Shown piece by piece: positions 17,258 to 25,061 of a stretch of 64,000 nucleotides of DNA (the first letter of the stretch is position 1; each line of letters opens with the position of its first letter). Position numbers and translations under genes: made by a program. The notes under the pieces are model-generated. The model did not search any database. It had not been told where the DNA came from and worked only from the letters and a program-made list of their open reading frames with translations. This stretch comes from Mesorhizobium sp. Pch-S (GTDB taxonomy: Bacteria > Pseudomonadota > Alphaproteobacteria > Rhizobiales > Rhizobiaceae). The stretch covers positions 4,673,501-4,737,500 of the forward strand of contig NZ_CP029562.1 of the NCBI RefSeq assembly GCF_004136315.1, given 5' to 3'.

Positions 17258-18613
17258 ATGACGACTGGTCATTTCAAGGAAGGCATAGCCGGCGGCCGGC
17301 TTTCGCCCGATGTTTATGCCGACAATTTTTCCGACCTGCATCCACCACTCGATCATCATGAAGCGCTGGTTGAATCCGACCGCTGCTATTTCTGTTATGA
17401 TGCACCGTGCATGCAGGCCTGCCCGACATCCATCGACATCCCGATGTTCATCCGGCAGATTTCGACCGGCAATGCGCTCGGTTCCGCCAAGACCATCTTC
17501 GACCAGAATATCCTTGGCGGCATGTGCGCCCGTGTCTGCCCGACAGAGACGCTGTGCGAGGAAGTCTGTGTGCGCGAGACCGCTGAGGGCAAGCCGGTGC
17601 AGATCGGCCGGCTGCAGCGCTACGCCACGGACGTGGCGATGGAGGAGGGCAAGCAGTTCTACAGCCGCGCGAAGTCGACAGGCAGGAAAGTCGCTGTCGT
17701 CGGTGCCGGGCCTGCCGGGCTCGCCGCCGCACACCGGCTCGCGCGCCATGGCCATGACGTGACCGTGCTCGAGGCAAAGCCGAAATCGGGCGGCCTGAAT
17801 GAATATGGCATCGCCGCCTACAAGAGCGTCGACGATTTCGCCCAGGCCGAAGTCGACTATGTGACCGCGATCGGCGGCATCACGATCGAGAACGGCAAGG
17901 CATTGGGCCGCGACTATCAGCTTTCCGAACTCACCAGGCAGTACGATGCCGTGTTCCTCGGCATGGGGCTGGGTGGGGTCAACGCGTTGCGGGCCGACGG
18001 CGAGGACAGCGACGGTGTCGCCAATGCGGTCGACTTCATCGCGGAGCTGCGACAGGCGAGTGATCTCGGCAGCCTGCCGGTTGGTCGCCGCGTTGTCGTC
18101 ATCGGTGGCGGCATGACCGCCGTGGATGCAGCCGTGCAGTCGAAACTGCTCGGCGCCGAAGAGGTGACGATCTGCTACCGCCGCGGCAAGGAAGACATGA
18201 ACGCCTCGGAATTCGAGCAGGATCTGGCCGCCGCCAACGGGGTCACCATCCGGCACTGGCTGCAGCCGAAGAAAGTCATCGCTGACGGCAGCAAGGCGAT
18301 TGCGATCGAACTCGAATACACTGCGATGAAAGGCGACAAGCTTGTCGGCACCGGCGAAACGCTGAGGCTCGCCGCCGACCAGGTGTTCAAGGCGATCGGC
18401 CAGTCCTTCGTGCCGGCGGCATTGAACGGCAGTGGTCAGGCAATCGCGCTGGAGAATGGCCGCATCAAGGTCGACGGCGAAGGTCGCACTTCGCTGGCCA
18501 AGGTCTGGGCCGGTGGCGACTGTGTCGTCGACAGCCGCGAGGACCTCACCGTCTCGGCTGTCGCAGCAGGGCGCGACGCAGCCGAGAGCATCCATCGGAC
18601 ATTGATGGGCTGA
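17258..18613 (+). CDS. preT: NAD(P)-dependent dihydropyrimidine dehydrogenase, flavin/Fe-S subunit PreT
   Basis: The 451-residue PreT takes electrons from NAD(P)H through FAD and Fe-S clusters to PreA for reduction of uracil and thymine. The N-terminal Fe-S region has CYFCYDAPCMQACP from residue 43, then CARVCPTETLCEEVC. An FAD Rossmann motif GAGPAGL lies near residue 149 and an NAD(P) motif VVVIGGGMTA near 281. Start ATG 17258 follows GGGGAA. The next gene starts 2 bases after the stop and preA 7 bases after that, so the three form one transcript. A putative RutR box precedes it. Confidence 0.94.
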   Translation: MTTGHFKEGIAGGRLSPDVYADNFSDLHPPLDHHEALVESDRCYFCYDAPCMQACPTSIDIPMFIRQISTGNALGSAKTIFDQNILGGMCARVCPTETLCEEVCVRETAEGKPVQIGRLQRYATDVAMEEGKQFYSRAKSTGRKVAVVGAGPAGLAAAHRLARHGHDVTVLEAKPKSGGLNEYGIAAYKSVDDFAQAEVDYVTAIGGITIENGKALGRDYQLSELTRQYDAVFLGMGLGGVNALRADGEDSDGVANAVDFIAELRQASDLGSLPVGRRVVVIGGGMTAVDAAVQSKLLGAEEVTICYRRGKEDMNASEFEQDLAAANGVTIRHWLQPKKVIADGSKAIAIELEYTAMKGDKLVGTGETLRLAADQVFKAIGQSFVPAALNGSGQAIALENGRIKVDGEGRTSLAKVWAGGDCVVDSREDLTVSAVAAGRDAAESIHRTLMG

Positions 18614-18615
18614 CG

Positions 18616-18921
18616 ATGATCCGGCTGTCTCCCCACAAGGCGAATTCCTTGGATCTGTGGGGTGACGGCGACGAGATCGAGATGATCGAGGCCATTGAAC
18701 GGGCCTTTGCCATCAGGTTCGAAAATGCGGAAGCGGAGCAGCTCGTTACAATGGGACAGCTGTTTGATCTGGTGAAATCGAAGCTCGGCAAACAAGGCGC
18801 CGAGGCGATCACCGATGACGCGCTTTGGACCGGACTCGTCAGGCACGCCCGTGAGGCCGGCGCGGATCCGCGCCGTACCGTCGATCGCAACACAACATTC
18901 TTTTCCCGAAACGCGGAGTAA
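18616..18921 (+). CDS. Small acyl-carrier-like protein of unknown function between preT and preA
   Basis: This is a 101-residue soluble acidic protein. Residues 20-57 (DGDEIEMIEAIERAFAIRFE, then AEAEQLVTMGQLFDLVKSKL) follow the helix pattern of acyl/peptidyl carrier proteins, but the DSL serine that carries phosphopantetheine is absent. Residues 64-95 (ALWTGLVRHAREAG, NTTFF) look like the front half of a second carrier-type fold. It is encoded between preT and preA with gaps of only 2 and 6 bases, so it is made with the dehydrogenase. No E. coli preTA counterpart comes to mind. Function is unknown; it might be an assembly or docking partner (speculation). Confidence 0.75.
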   Translation: MIRLSPHKANSLDLWGDGDEIEMIEAIERAFAIRFENAEAEQLVTMGQLFDLVKSKLGKQGAEAITDDALWTGLVRHAREAGADPRRTVDRNTTFFSRNAE

Positions 18922-18927
18922 GAAGCC

Positions 18928-20241
18928 ATGGCGGACATCCGCAACAATTTCGTCGGCATCAAATCACCCAATCCGTTCTGGCTGGCGTCAGCGCCGCCGA
19001 CCGACAAGGCCTACAATGTCGAGCGCGCCTTCAAGGCAGGCTGGGGCGGCGTGGTCTGGAAGACATTGGGCGAGGAAGGCCCGCCGGTGGTCAACGTCAA
19101 CGGGCCGCGCTATGGCGCGATCTGGGGCGCTGACCGCCGGCTGCTCGGCCTCAACAACATCGAACTGATCACCGACCGCGACCTGCAGACCAACCTGCGT
19201 GAAATGAAGCAGGTGAAGAAGAACTGGCCGGACCGTGCGCTGATCGCCTCGATCATGGTGCCCTGCGTCGAGGACAGCTGGAAGGCGATCCTGCCGCTTG
19301 TGGAAGAAACCGAAGCCGACGGCATCGAGCTGAACTTCGGCTGCCCCCACGGCATGAGCGAACGCGGCATGGGTGCCGCGGTCGGCCAGGTCCCGGAATA
19401 TATCGAGATGGTGGTGCGCTGGTGCAAGCAGTACTCACGCATGCCGGTGATCACCAAGCTGACGCCGAACATCACCGACATCCGCAAGCCGGCACGGGCA
19501 GCCAGATCGGGCGGCACCGATGCGGTGTCCCTCATCAACACCATCAACTCGATCACCTCCGTCAATCTCGACAGCTTCTCGCCGGAGCCCTCGATCGACG
19601 GCAAGGGCAGCCATGGCGGCTATTGCGGTCCAGCGGTGAAACCGATCGCGCTGAACATGGTCGCCGAGATCGCGCGTGATCCAGAAACGCATGGCCTGCC
19701 TATCTCCGGGATCGGTGGTATCACCACCTGGCGCGACGCGGCCGAGTTCCTGGCCCTGGGGGCCGGCAACGTACAGGTCTGCACGGCGGCGATGACCTAC
19801 GGTTTCAAGATCGTGCAGGAAATGATCGCCGGCCTGGAAAACTGGATGGACGAGAAGGGGCACAGGTCGCTCGACGATATCATCGGGCGCGCGACCCCGA
19901 ATGTCAGCGACTGGCAGTATCTCAACCTCAACTATATCGCCAAGGCACATATCGACCAGGACGCCTGCATCAAATGCGGCCGCTGCCACATCGCCTGCGA
20001 AGACACGTCACACCAGGCGATCACCTCGATGGTCGATGGCGTCCGCCATTTCGAAGTGATGGAGGACGAGTGCGTCGGCTGCAACCTCTGTGTCAATGTC
20101 TGCCCGGTCGATGGCTGCATCACCATGGTGCCGCTGGCTGCCGGGACGCTCGACCAGCGCACCGGCAAGACGGTCGAGCCGGTCTATGCCAACTGGACGA
20201 CGCATCCCAACAACCCGATGGCCAAGGTTGCCGCCGAATAG
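18928..20241 (+). CDS. preA: NAD(P)-dependent dihydropyrimidine dehydrogenase, catalytic subunit PreA
   Basis: The 437-residue PreA reduces uracil or thymine to the 5,6-dihydro form, the first step of the reductive pathway. An FMN-binding dihydroorotate-dehydrogenase-like barrel covers about residues 1-320, with ELNFGCPHGMSERGMG near residue 133 and KLTPNITDI near 176. Two 4Fe-4S ferredoxin motifs follow, CIKCGRCHIAC from residue 347 and CVGCNLCVNVCP from 382. In mammalian enzyme, as I recall the alignment, the catalytic Cys falls at a position that here reads GAAVGQ (Val). The gene ends before a strong terminator. Confidence 0.95.
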   Translation: MADIRNNFVGIKSPNPFWLASAPPTDKAYNVERAFKAGWGGVVWKTLGEEGPPVVNVNGPRYGAIWGADRRLLGLNNIELITDRDLQTNLREMKQVKKNWPDRALIASIMVPCVEDSWKAILPLVEETEADGIELNFGCPHGMSERGMGAAVGQVPEYIEMVVRWCKQYSRMPVITKLTPNITDIRKPARAARSGGTDAVSLINTINSITSVNLDSFSPEPSIDGKGSHGGYCGPAVKPIALNMVAEIARDPETHGLPISGIGGITTWRDAAEFLALGAGNVQVCTAAMTYGFKIVQEMIAGLENWMDEKGHRSLDDIIGRATPNVSDWQYLNLNYIAKAHIDQDACIKCGRCHIACEDTSHQAITSMVDGVRHFEVMEDECVGCNLCVNVCPVDGCITMVPLAAGTLDQRTGKTVEPVYANWTTHPNNPMAKVAAE

Positions 20242-20256
20242 GCGCAGACGAGCAAC

Positions 20257-20290
20257 AAAAAGGCGGTGCAGCGATGCACCGCCTTTTTCA
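20257..20290 (+). terminator. Rho-independent terminator after preA
   Basis: AAAGGCGGTGCA (arm from about 20259 to 20270), loop GCGA, and the complementary arm 20275-20288 ending in TTTTT form a 12-14 base-pair stem with a T-run, 15 bases after the preA stop. It separates preTA from the Rrf2 gene. Confidence 0.88.
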
Positions 20291-20298
20291 TCGCTCTA

Positions 20299-20338
20299 TT
20301 GACGATAAGAAATATCCACGATAATAAATATCCATGAT
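20299..20338 (+). promoter_or_regulatory. Promoter and tandem direct-repeat operator of the Rrf2 gene
   Basis: TTGACG (20299-20304), 17 bases, then TAATAA (20322-20327) make a good sigma-70 promoter. It is overlapped by two copies of AAATATCCAYGAT (20310-20322 and 20326-20338), 16 bases apart. Direct repeats over the spacer and -10 suggest autorepression by the Rrf2 protein or control by another regulator. Confidence 0.55.
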
Positions 20339-20353
20339 TAAGGAGAGGCGAGC

Positions 20354-20866
20354 ATGAAGCTGAGCGAAGGCGTAGAAGCGGCGATCCATTCCGCTGCCAT
20401 GCTCGCCGGGGTCGAGGGCGGAGCAACCATGCCGGCCTCCGCGCTGGCTGAAGCTTTCGGTCTTTCACCCAGCTATCTGCTCAAGCATCTGCAGGCGTTG
20501 ACGGCTGCCCGCATCCTCGAATCCGTACCTGGCCCGTCCGGCGGATATCGCCTGGCGCGTGTACCGGAGAAGATCTCGCTGCTCGACATCGTGCTGGCCG
20601 TCGAAGGTCCGCGCCCCGCATTCAGATGCGGCGAAATCCGCCGCAACAGTCCCGCGAGGATCGATGCCTCGGCTTATGTGCAGCCTTGCGGAATCAATGC
20701 CGCGATGCTGCGCGCCGAGCGTGCCTATCGAGCGGCACTCGCCGCGGAAAAACTCTCCGACATCGTCACCGAATTCATGGCTGATGCCGACTCACGTGTC
20801 GTCCACGCCGCCTGCGCCTTTGCCGCGCAGCATGCCCGGCCGCAAAAATCCGCCTCCCGATCATAA
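20354..20866 (+). CDS. Rrf2 family transcriptional regulator
   Basis: The 170-residue protein has an N-terminal Rrf2-type winged helix (VEAAIHSAAMLAG, ALAEAFGLSPSYLLKHLQAL, then the wing GPSGGYRLAR at residues 60-69). Cys92 and Cys112 lie where Rrf2 proteins carry redox or Fe-S-ligating cysteines, but I do not see the three-Cys cluster of IscR; a further Cys is near the C-terminus. It could sense redox state or oxidants through a disulfide, which is inference. The next gene, an AhpD-like protein, begins 26 bases after its stop, and two DoxX genes follow, so it probably controls this redox group and itself through the repeats in its promoter. Confidence 0.88.
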   Translation: MKLSEGVEAAIHSAAMLAGVEGGATMPASALAEAFGLSPSYLLKHLQALTAARILESVPGPSGGYRLARVPEKISLLDIVLAVEGPRPAFRCGEIRRNSPARIDASAYVQPCGINAAMLRAERAYRAALAAEKLSDIVTEFMADADSRVVHAACAFAAQHARPQKSASRS

Positions 20867-20892
20867 CCATGAAACCCAGGAAAGGACCGACC

Positions 20893-21351
20893 ATGCAACC
20901 CAGGTTAGATTTCTTCGCCGAGGCTCCTCAGCTGATGAAATACGTCGCCAGCCTCAACAGGGCGGTGGAAGAAAGCGGGATCGACAAGGGTCTTCTGCAT
21001 CTCGTCAAGCTGCGTGCCTCCCAGATCAACGGCTGTTCCTATTGCGTGGAGATGCACAGCCGAGAGGCCCGCGAGGACGGCGAGAGCGAGCAGCGTCTCT
21101 ATCTTGTCGCAGCCTGGAAGGAATCGCCGCTGTTCAGCGAACGCGAGCGCATGGCGTTCAAATGGGTGGAGACGGTGACCAGGATTGCCGATGCCGGCGT
21201 GCCGGACGAACTCTACCAGGAGGGGCTCAAGCATTTCTCAAAGGAAGAACTGGTCAAACTGACAGTCGCGGTCTCCATGATCAACACCTGGAATCGGCTG
21301 TGCGTGACGTTCCACGCCATCCATCCGGTGCCGACTGCCAAGGCTGCCTGA
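20893..21351 (+). CDS. AhpD/carboxymuconolactone-decarboxylase-like family protein
   Basis: The protein is 152 residues from ATG 20893, which follows AGGAAAGGA; the upstream in-frame ATG at 20869 has no ribosome site. The AhpD-type active-site motif is complete: Cys48, Cys51 and His55 in NGCSYCVEMHSREAR. Proteins of this fold act as thiol-dependent peroxidases or disulfide reductants. The mid-region SERERMAFKWVETVTR and the C-terminal INTWNRLCVTF are common in this subfamily. Next to an Rrf2 regulator and DoxX proteins, a role in peroxide or thiol stress is likely. A terminator follows 18 bases after the stop. Confidence 0.88.
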   Translation: MQPRLDFFAEAPQLMKYVASLNRAVEESGIDKGLLHLVKLRASQINGCSYCVEMHSREAREDGESEQRLYLVAAWKESPLFSERERMAFKWVETVTRIADAGVPDELYQEGLKHFSKEELVKLTVAVSMINTWNRLCVTFHAIHPVPTAKAA

Positions 21352-21370
21352 TATCGGAGCTATGGTTCGA

Positions 21371-21397
21371 AAGGGTGCAGGTGATGCGCCCTTTTTC
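21371..21397 (+). terminator. Rho-independent terminator after the AhpD-like gene
   Basis: AAGGGTGCA (21371-21379) pairs with TGCGCCCTT (21385-21393; one G-T pair) across a 5-base loop and runs into TTTT. It lies immediately before the DoxX gene's ribosome site, so it should attenuate rather than isolate the following gene unless that gene has its own promoter. Confidence 0.65.
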
Positions 21398-21411
21398 TAT
21401 TGGGGATCAAG

Positions 21412-21801
21412 ATGATGCTTGCTGATTTTCATAAAGAGATTCTGTTTGTTGGCCGTTTGCTGCTGGGAGGAGCCTTCATTTTCGCGGGCTTGCGCAATAT
21501 CCAGAACCGGGCATTCGTGGCGCAACTCATGAGCGCGCGCGGCGTGCCGCAGGCGCCGGCCGTTCTTTGGCTCGGTATTGTGGTGCAGGTTGCCGCCGGT
21601 ATCCTGCTGATAGCGGGCGTCTGCACCGCGGCCTCAGCGACGCTGCTGTTGCTGTTCCTGATCGCGGCCACGCCCATGTTCCACAATTTCTGGGACTACC
21701 AGCCGGGGCCGGACCGCGTCGCAAAGATCAACGGCGTCGTCGGCAATGTCGCGCTGGCCGGCGCCATCCTGGCGCTGATCGCAAATTCGCTGCAGGCTTG
21801 A
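21412..21801 (+). CDS. DoxX family integral membrane protein (first of two)
   Basis: The protein is 129 residues from ATG 21412, which follows GGGGA; a TTG 12 bases earlier is less likely. It has four hydrophobic segments, with DoxX hallmarks VGRLLLGGAFIFAGLRNI near the start, WLGIVVQVAAGILLIAG, and PMFHNFWDY after the third segment. DoxX proteins are small inner-membrane proteins linked to thiol and oxidant handling in several bacteria, though their biochemistry is unsettled. It lies just after a hairpin terminator, and a homologous gene follows about 130 bases downstream. Confidence 0.87.
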   Translation: MMLADFHKEILFVGRLLLGGAFIFAGLRNIQNRAFVAQLMSARGVPQAPAVLWLGIVVQVAAGILLIAGVCTAASATLLLLFLIAATPMFHNFWDYQPGPDRVAKINGVVGNVALAGAILALIANSLQA

Positions 21802-21833
21802 CCGCATGCCGGGAGAACGCTTCAAGGTCGAGG

Positions 21834-21890
21834 CTAATTCCAGCAAAAGTGCGTAGCGGTTTTGCGTCCGGAATTGCGTCAAAACAAGGC
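21834..21890. repeat. Rhizobial-type intergenic repeat, copy 2
   Basis: The gap between the two DoxX genes contains AATTCCAGCAAAAGTGCGTA, GCGGTTTTGCGTCCGGAATT and GCGTCAAAACAA, the same order and near-identical wording as the first block of the repeat at 8440-8495. The GTTTCC hairpin block is missing, so this is a half element. Confidence 0.7.
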
Positions 21891-21932
21891 ACTGTGCACG
21901 GTGCTGATTCGAACGCCTGGGGGATGGATGGC

Positions 21933-22295
21933 ATGGAAACCTTGATGCTGATCGGACGCTGCATCTTTGGCGCGTTCTTCCTGATCGCGGGCATCCGTAA
22001 CATCGCCCGTTTCAACGAACGCAGGTCCGGCGCCACCAATTACGGGTGGCTGCTGCCGGCACCCGTAATGGCTGCCGGCTTTGCGGTTCAGCTGATCGGT
22101 GGCCTGCTGCTCATCCTGGGTTTCTGGGTCGTTCCGGCGGCGCTGGCGCTGATCGTCTTCCTGGCGCTGGCGACCGCGCTCTACCACAATCTGTTTCTGT
22201 TCCAGGGGCAGCAGCGCGACCCGCACGTCTATTTCACGCTGGTCAACATCACGCTGGCCGGTGGTCTCCTGATGGTCATTGCCGGCGCTTGCTGA
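21933..22295 (+). CDS. DoxX family integral membrane protein (second of two)
   Basis: The protein is 120 residues from ATG 21933, chosen because the GGGGG at 21919-21923 sits at a proper distance; ATG 21924 in the same frame is the alternative. Four hydrophobic segments and the motifs IGRCIFGAFFLIAGIRNI and ALYHNLFLFQGQ mirror the preceding DoxX protein (GRLLLGGAFIFAGLRNI, MFHNFWDYQ). The two are probably an old duplication now separated by a repeat element. They may work as a heteromer in the membrane, which is inference. The gene converges with the DUF4087-like gene, 3 bases apart. Confidence 0.86.
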   Translation: METLMLIGRCIFGAFFLIAGIRNIARFNERRSGATNYGWLLPAPVMAAGFAVQLIGGLLLILGFWVVPAALALIVFLALATALYHNLFLFQGQQRDPHVYFTLVNITLAGGLLMVIAGAC

Positions 22296-22298
22296 TGC

Positions 22299-23009
22299 CT
22301 ACAATTTGCTCTCGGCTGGCAGGCTCTTGTCCTTCCTGCAGGTTGCGAGCGGCAGGGTCTTGCCGCCAGTTATGCTCTTTACCGTCCTGGTCGCCGGGTC
22401 GGTGATGAGCTTCACACAGGCGCAGCCATAGCCATAGTTGCCATTGGAATTGACGTATTGGGTCGGATCGAAATCCGGCAGTTTATCCATGCCGGCGGCC
22501 ACGGCACCTTCGGCATTGCCTTGCGTTGCGAATACCCACATCGCGTCCTTGTCGACCAGCCACCAGTTGCCGGGTGTCGGATTGACCAACCAGCCACAAC
22601 GGTTTTCCGCCTGTCCGGCTGCGCTTTTGTCGCCGGAAGCAGTTGACGCGGATGCGCTGGCGCAGCGCTTGTAGAGCACCGATTTGCCCATGCCGAACCC
22701 TTCCGGATTGTAGAGCATCTGGTCCTTGTCGTCGGCATATTCGAAGTTGTCGACGTTGCCTTCCTGCCTGTAGTGGATGGCGCCGTAGCCACGCGGGCTT
22801 TCCTTCGGTGTGAAGAAGACGGCCTGAGCTTGCTGTCCTTTGTATTGCAGCGTTTTGGCGGTGAAGGTGACCGTGTTGCCGCCGCACCTGCCAGCCTCGG
22901 CCCACGTGCCTTGTGCGGCAGCCGGAACCTTCGTTTCGGCGGCTGAAGCCGGTGCCACCAAGGAAGAGGCTATGGCCAGGCTGGCGGCGAGCAGTGTCAG
23001 GCGCATCAT
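22299..23009 (-). CDS. Secreted DUF4087-like protein
   Basis: The 236-residue protein has a clear Sec signal (MMRLTLLAASLAIASSLVAPASA). Either of the two ATGs (23009 or 23006) fits the AGGGGGA ribosome site. The mature part has many Cys. Its central motif (RCGWLVNPTPGNWWLVDKD) and the later NGNYGYGCACVK match DUF4087 proteins as I remember them, which are periplasmic or secreted proteins of unknown role. The N-terminal third (GTWAEAGRCGGNTVTFTAKT) looks like a separate small lipocalin-like or DUF domain. It is monocistronic, convergent with the DoxX gene and downstream of gntK. Confidence 0.75.
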   Translation of the reverse strand: MMRLTLLAASLAIASSLVAPASAAETKVPAAAQGTWAEAGRCGGNTVTFTAKTLQYKGQQAQAVFFTPKESPRGYGAIHYRQEGNVDNFEYADDKDQMLYNPEGFGMGKSVLYKRCASASASTASGDKSAAGQAENRCGWLVNPTPGNWWLVDKDAMWVFATQGNAEGAVAAGMDKLPDFDPTQYVNSNGNYGYGCACVKLITDPATRTVKSITGGKTLPLATCRKDKSLPAESKL

Positions 23010-23080
23010 TTTCCCCCTATATGCACGGCCGCTAATTCTGCATGCGGGCAGATTGGGTGCAAGGCGAGAAGCACGCTTTC

Positions 23081-23593
23081 TCAGGCGAGATGCAGGCGTT
23101 CGATGACCTGATCCGCTTCTTCGGTGGGGATATCGCCAATGTCGATGACGATGCCGGCCTCGTCCGGTTGCAGGGGCTGCAATGTCGCGAGCTGGGAATC
23201 GAGCAGGCTGGCTGGCATGAAATGACCCTTGCGGGCCTTCATGCGCTCCATGAGGAGTTCGCGGGAGCCGGAAAGGTGGGCAAAGGCGACGACGCCTTTT
23301 GGGCTCTTGCCTCGCAGGATGTCGCGATAGGATCGTTTGAGCGAGGAACAGGTGACGAGGGCGGGACGCCCGGACTGGATGCGGCCCTCGATCCAGCGTG
23401 CAATGGCCTCCAGCCAGGGCCGGCGGTCGTCGTCGTCGAGCGGGATGCCATGGCTCATCTTGTCGACATTGGCCTTCGGATGCAGCTCGTCGCCCTCGAG
23501 CAGATCCCAATGCAGTCGCTCCGCCACCAGGCCGGCAATCGTCGATTTGCCGCAACCCGATACGCCCATGACGATGACGACGAGAGGCGTCAC
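23081..23593 (-). CDS. gntK: Gluconokinase
   Basis: The 170-residue enzyme phosphorylates D-gluconate to 6-phosphogluconate. The P-loop GVSGCGKS lies at residues 10-17, followed by family motifs LLEGDELHPKANVDKMSHGI, PLDDDDRRPWL and a CSSLKRSYRDILR block. GTG 23593 is the start because it overlaps the permease stop by four bases (GTGA), giving translational coupling; an upstream ATG would add a non-conserved leader. It forms a two-gene gluconate unit with the permease. Confidence 0.92.
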   Translation of the reverse strand: MTPLVVIVMGVSGCGKSTIAGLVAERLHWDLLEGDELHPKANVDKMSHGIPLDDDDRRPWLEAIARWIEGRIQSGRPALVTCSSLKRSYRDILRGKSPKGVVAFAHLSGSRELLMERMKARKGHFMPASLLDSQLATLQPLQPDEAGIVIDIGDIPTEEADQVIERLHLA

Positions 23594-24939
23594 AGGAATG
23601 CTCCGAGGATGAGGACGCCGATCAGGCCGCAGACGGAAATGATGCACTCCATCATCGTCCAGGTCTTGAGCGTCTGGCCGATGTCCATGTTGAGATAGCC
23701 TTTCACCAGCCAGAAGCCGGCATCGTTGAGATGCGAGAGGAAGAGCGAGCCGGAGCCGATGGCAAGAACCATAAGTGCGCCCTGGGCAGGAGGCAGCCCG
23801 GCCGCGACCGGCGCCAGGATGCCGGCCGCTGTCACCGTCGCGACGGTTGCCGAGCCGGTGGCGACGCGCACCAGCACCGCGACAAACCAGGCCAGGAACA
23901 TCACCGGCAGGCCGCTGCCGGTGATCGCATTGGCGATGACCGCGCCGATACCTGTGTCGACCAGGACCTGCTTGAAGCCGCCGCCGGCACCGACCACGAG
24001 AAGGATGCCTGCGATGGGTCCAAGCGAGCTTTCGAGACTGTGAGCTACGGCGGCCTTGGGCATCCGGAACATCAAGGCGCCGGCAATCACGGCAATTCCC
24101 AATGCGATCAGCGGCTCGCCCAGAACGTGCAGGGCAGATGGAAGCAGGGCCTTGGAGCCGGGCGCAACGATTTCCGATATCGCGCGGGCGAGCATGAGCA
24201 CGACGGGAAGCAGGATCGCGGCGACCGCGGTGGCAAAGCTCGGCTGTGAGGACGCGTCGAACCGGGTCCCGCCTGCCTGTCCGAACAATTCCGGTGTCGG
24301 CACTTTGACCCAGCGATCAGCGATGGTGGCGAAGATCGGTCCGCTGATGATGACGGTCGGTATGGCGATGAGCACGCCGAGGCCGAGCGTCAGGCCGAGG
24401 TTGGCACCAAGCGTGCTGACTGCGACGAGCGGCCCGGGGTGCGGTGGCACGAGGCCGTGCATGGCCGAAAGTCCGGCGAGCGTGGGAATGGCGATCTTGA
24501 CGATGGACTGGCCGGACCGCTGGCTGACCAGCAGGATAACCGGCATCAGCAGCACAAGGCCGATCTCGAAGAACATAGGCAAGCCGATGATGGCGCCGAC
24601 CAGTCCCATCGTCCACGGCAACATCTCGGGCCTGGACCGTCCCACCAGCGTGTCGACGATACGGTCGGCGCCGCCGGAATCAGCCAGCAGCTTGCCGAAC
24701 ATCGCCCCCAGTCCCATCAGGAGGCCGACACCGGCCATGGTCGTGCCGAAGCCCTTGGTGAAGGATGCGACCGAAGCTGCGGCGCCAAGATTGGCGCCGA
24801 GACCGACGCCGAGCGCGCCGATGGACAGCGACAGGAAAGGATGGAGCTTCAGCCAACTTATCAGGAGGACGATGGCGGCGATGCCGGCCAGTGCGGCAAC
24901 GATCAGTTGGGCATCGCCAGCGGTGGCAGCGTGTTCCAT
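23590..24939 (-). CDS. Gluconate permease, GntP family
   Basis: This 449-residue inner-membrane transporter has about twelve hydrophobic segments. GntP hallmarks include MAGVGLLMGLGAMFGKLLAD near residue 68 and LSAMHGLVPPHPGPLVAVST near 157. It imports gluconate or a related sugar acid with protons, feeding GntK, with which it overlaps by four bases. No GntR-type regulator or Entner-Doudoroff genes are adjacent. It is convergent with nothing; upstream lies the 3' end of the rutR-like gene, transcribed in the same direction. Confidence 0.92.
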   Translation of the reverse strand: MEHAATAGDAQLIVAALAGIAAIVLLISWLKLHPFLSLSIGALGVGLGANLGAAASVASFTKGFGTTMAGVGLLMGLGAMFGKLLADSGGADRIVDTLVGRSRPEMLPWTMGLVGAIIGLPMFFEIGLVLLMPVILLVSQRSGQSIVKIAIPTLAGLSAMHGLVPPHPGPLVAVSTLGANLGLTLGLGVLIAIPTVIISGPIFATIADRWVKVPTPELFGQAGGTRFDASSQPSFATAVAAILLPVVLMLARAISEIVAPGSKALLPSALHVLGEPLIALGIAVIAGALMFRMPKAAVAHSLESSLGPIAGILLVVGAGGGFKQVLVDTGIGAVIANAITGSGLPVMFLAWFVAVLVRVATGSATVATVTAAGILAPVAAGLPPAQGALMVLAIGSGSLFLSHLNDAGFWLVKGYLNMDIGQTLKTWTMMECIISVCGLIGVLILGAFL

Positions 24940-25061
24940 GCAGTGTCCTCCATGCCCCCAGGCGCATTACTTCGCACGATTGCCGGCAAGGTCAACGGCA
25001 CGGGGGTAAGTTTCCACTTGCTGTGGAAAGAGAAGGTAAGAGACTGAAACGACGGCAGGAG

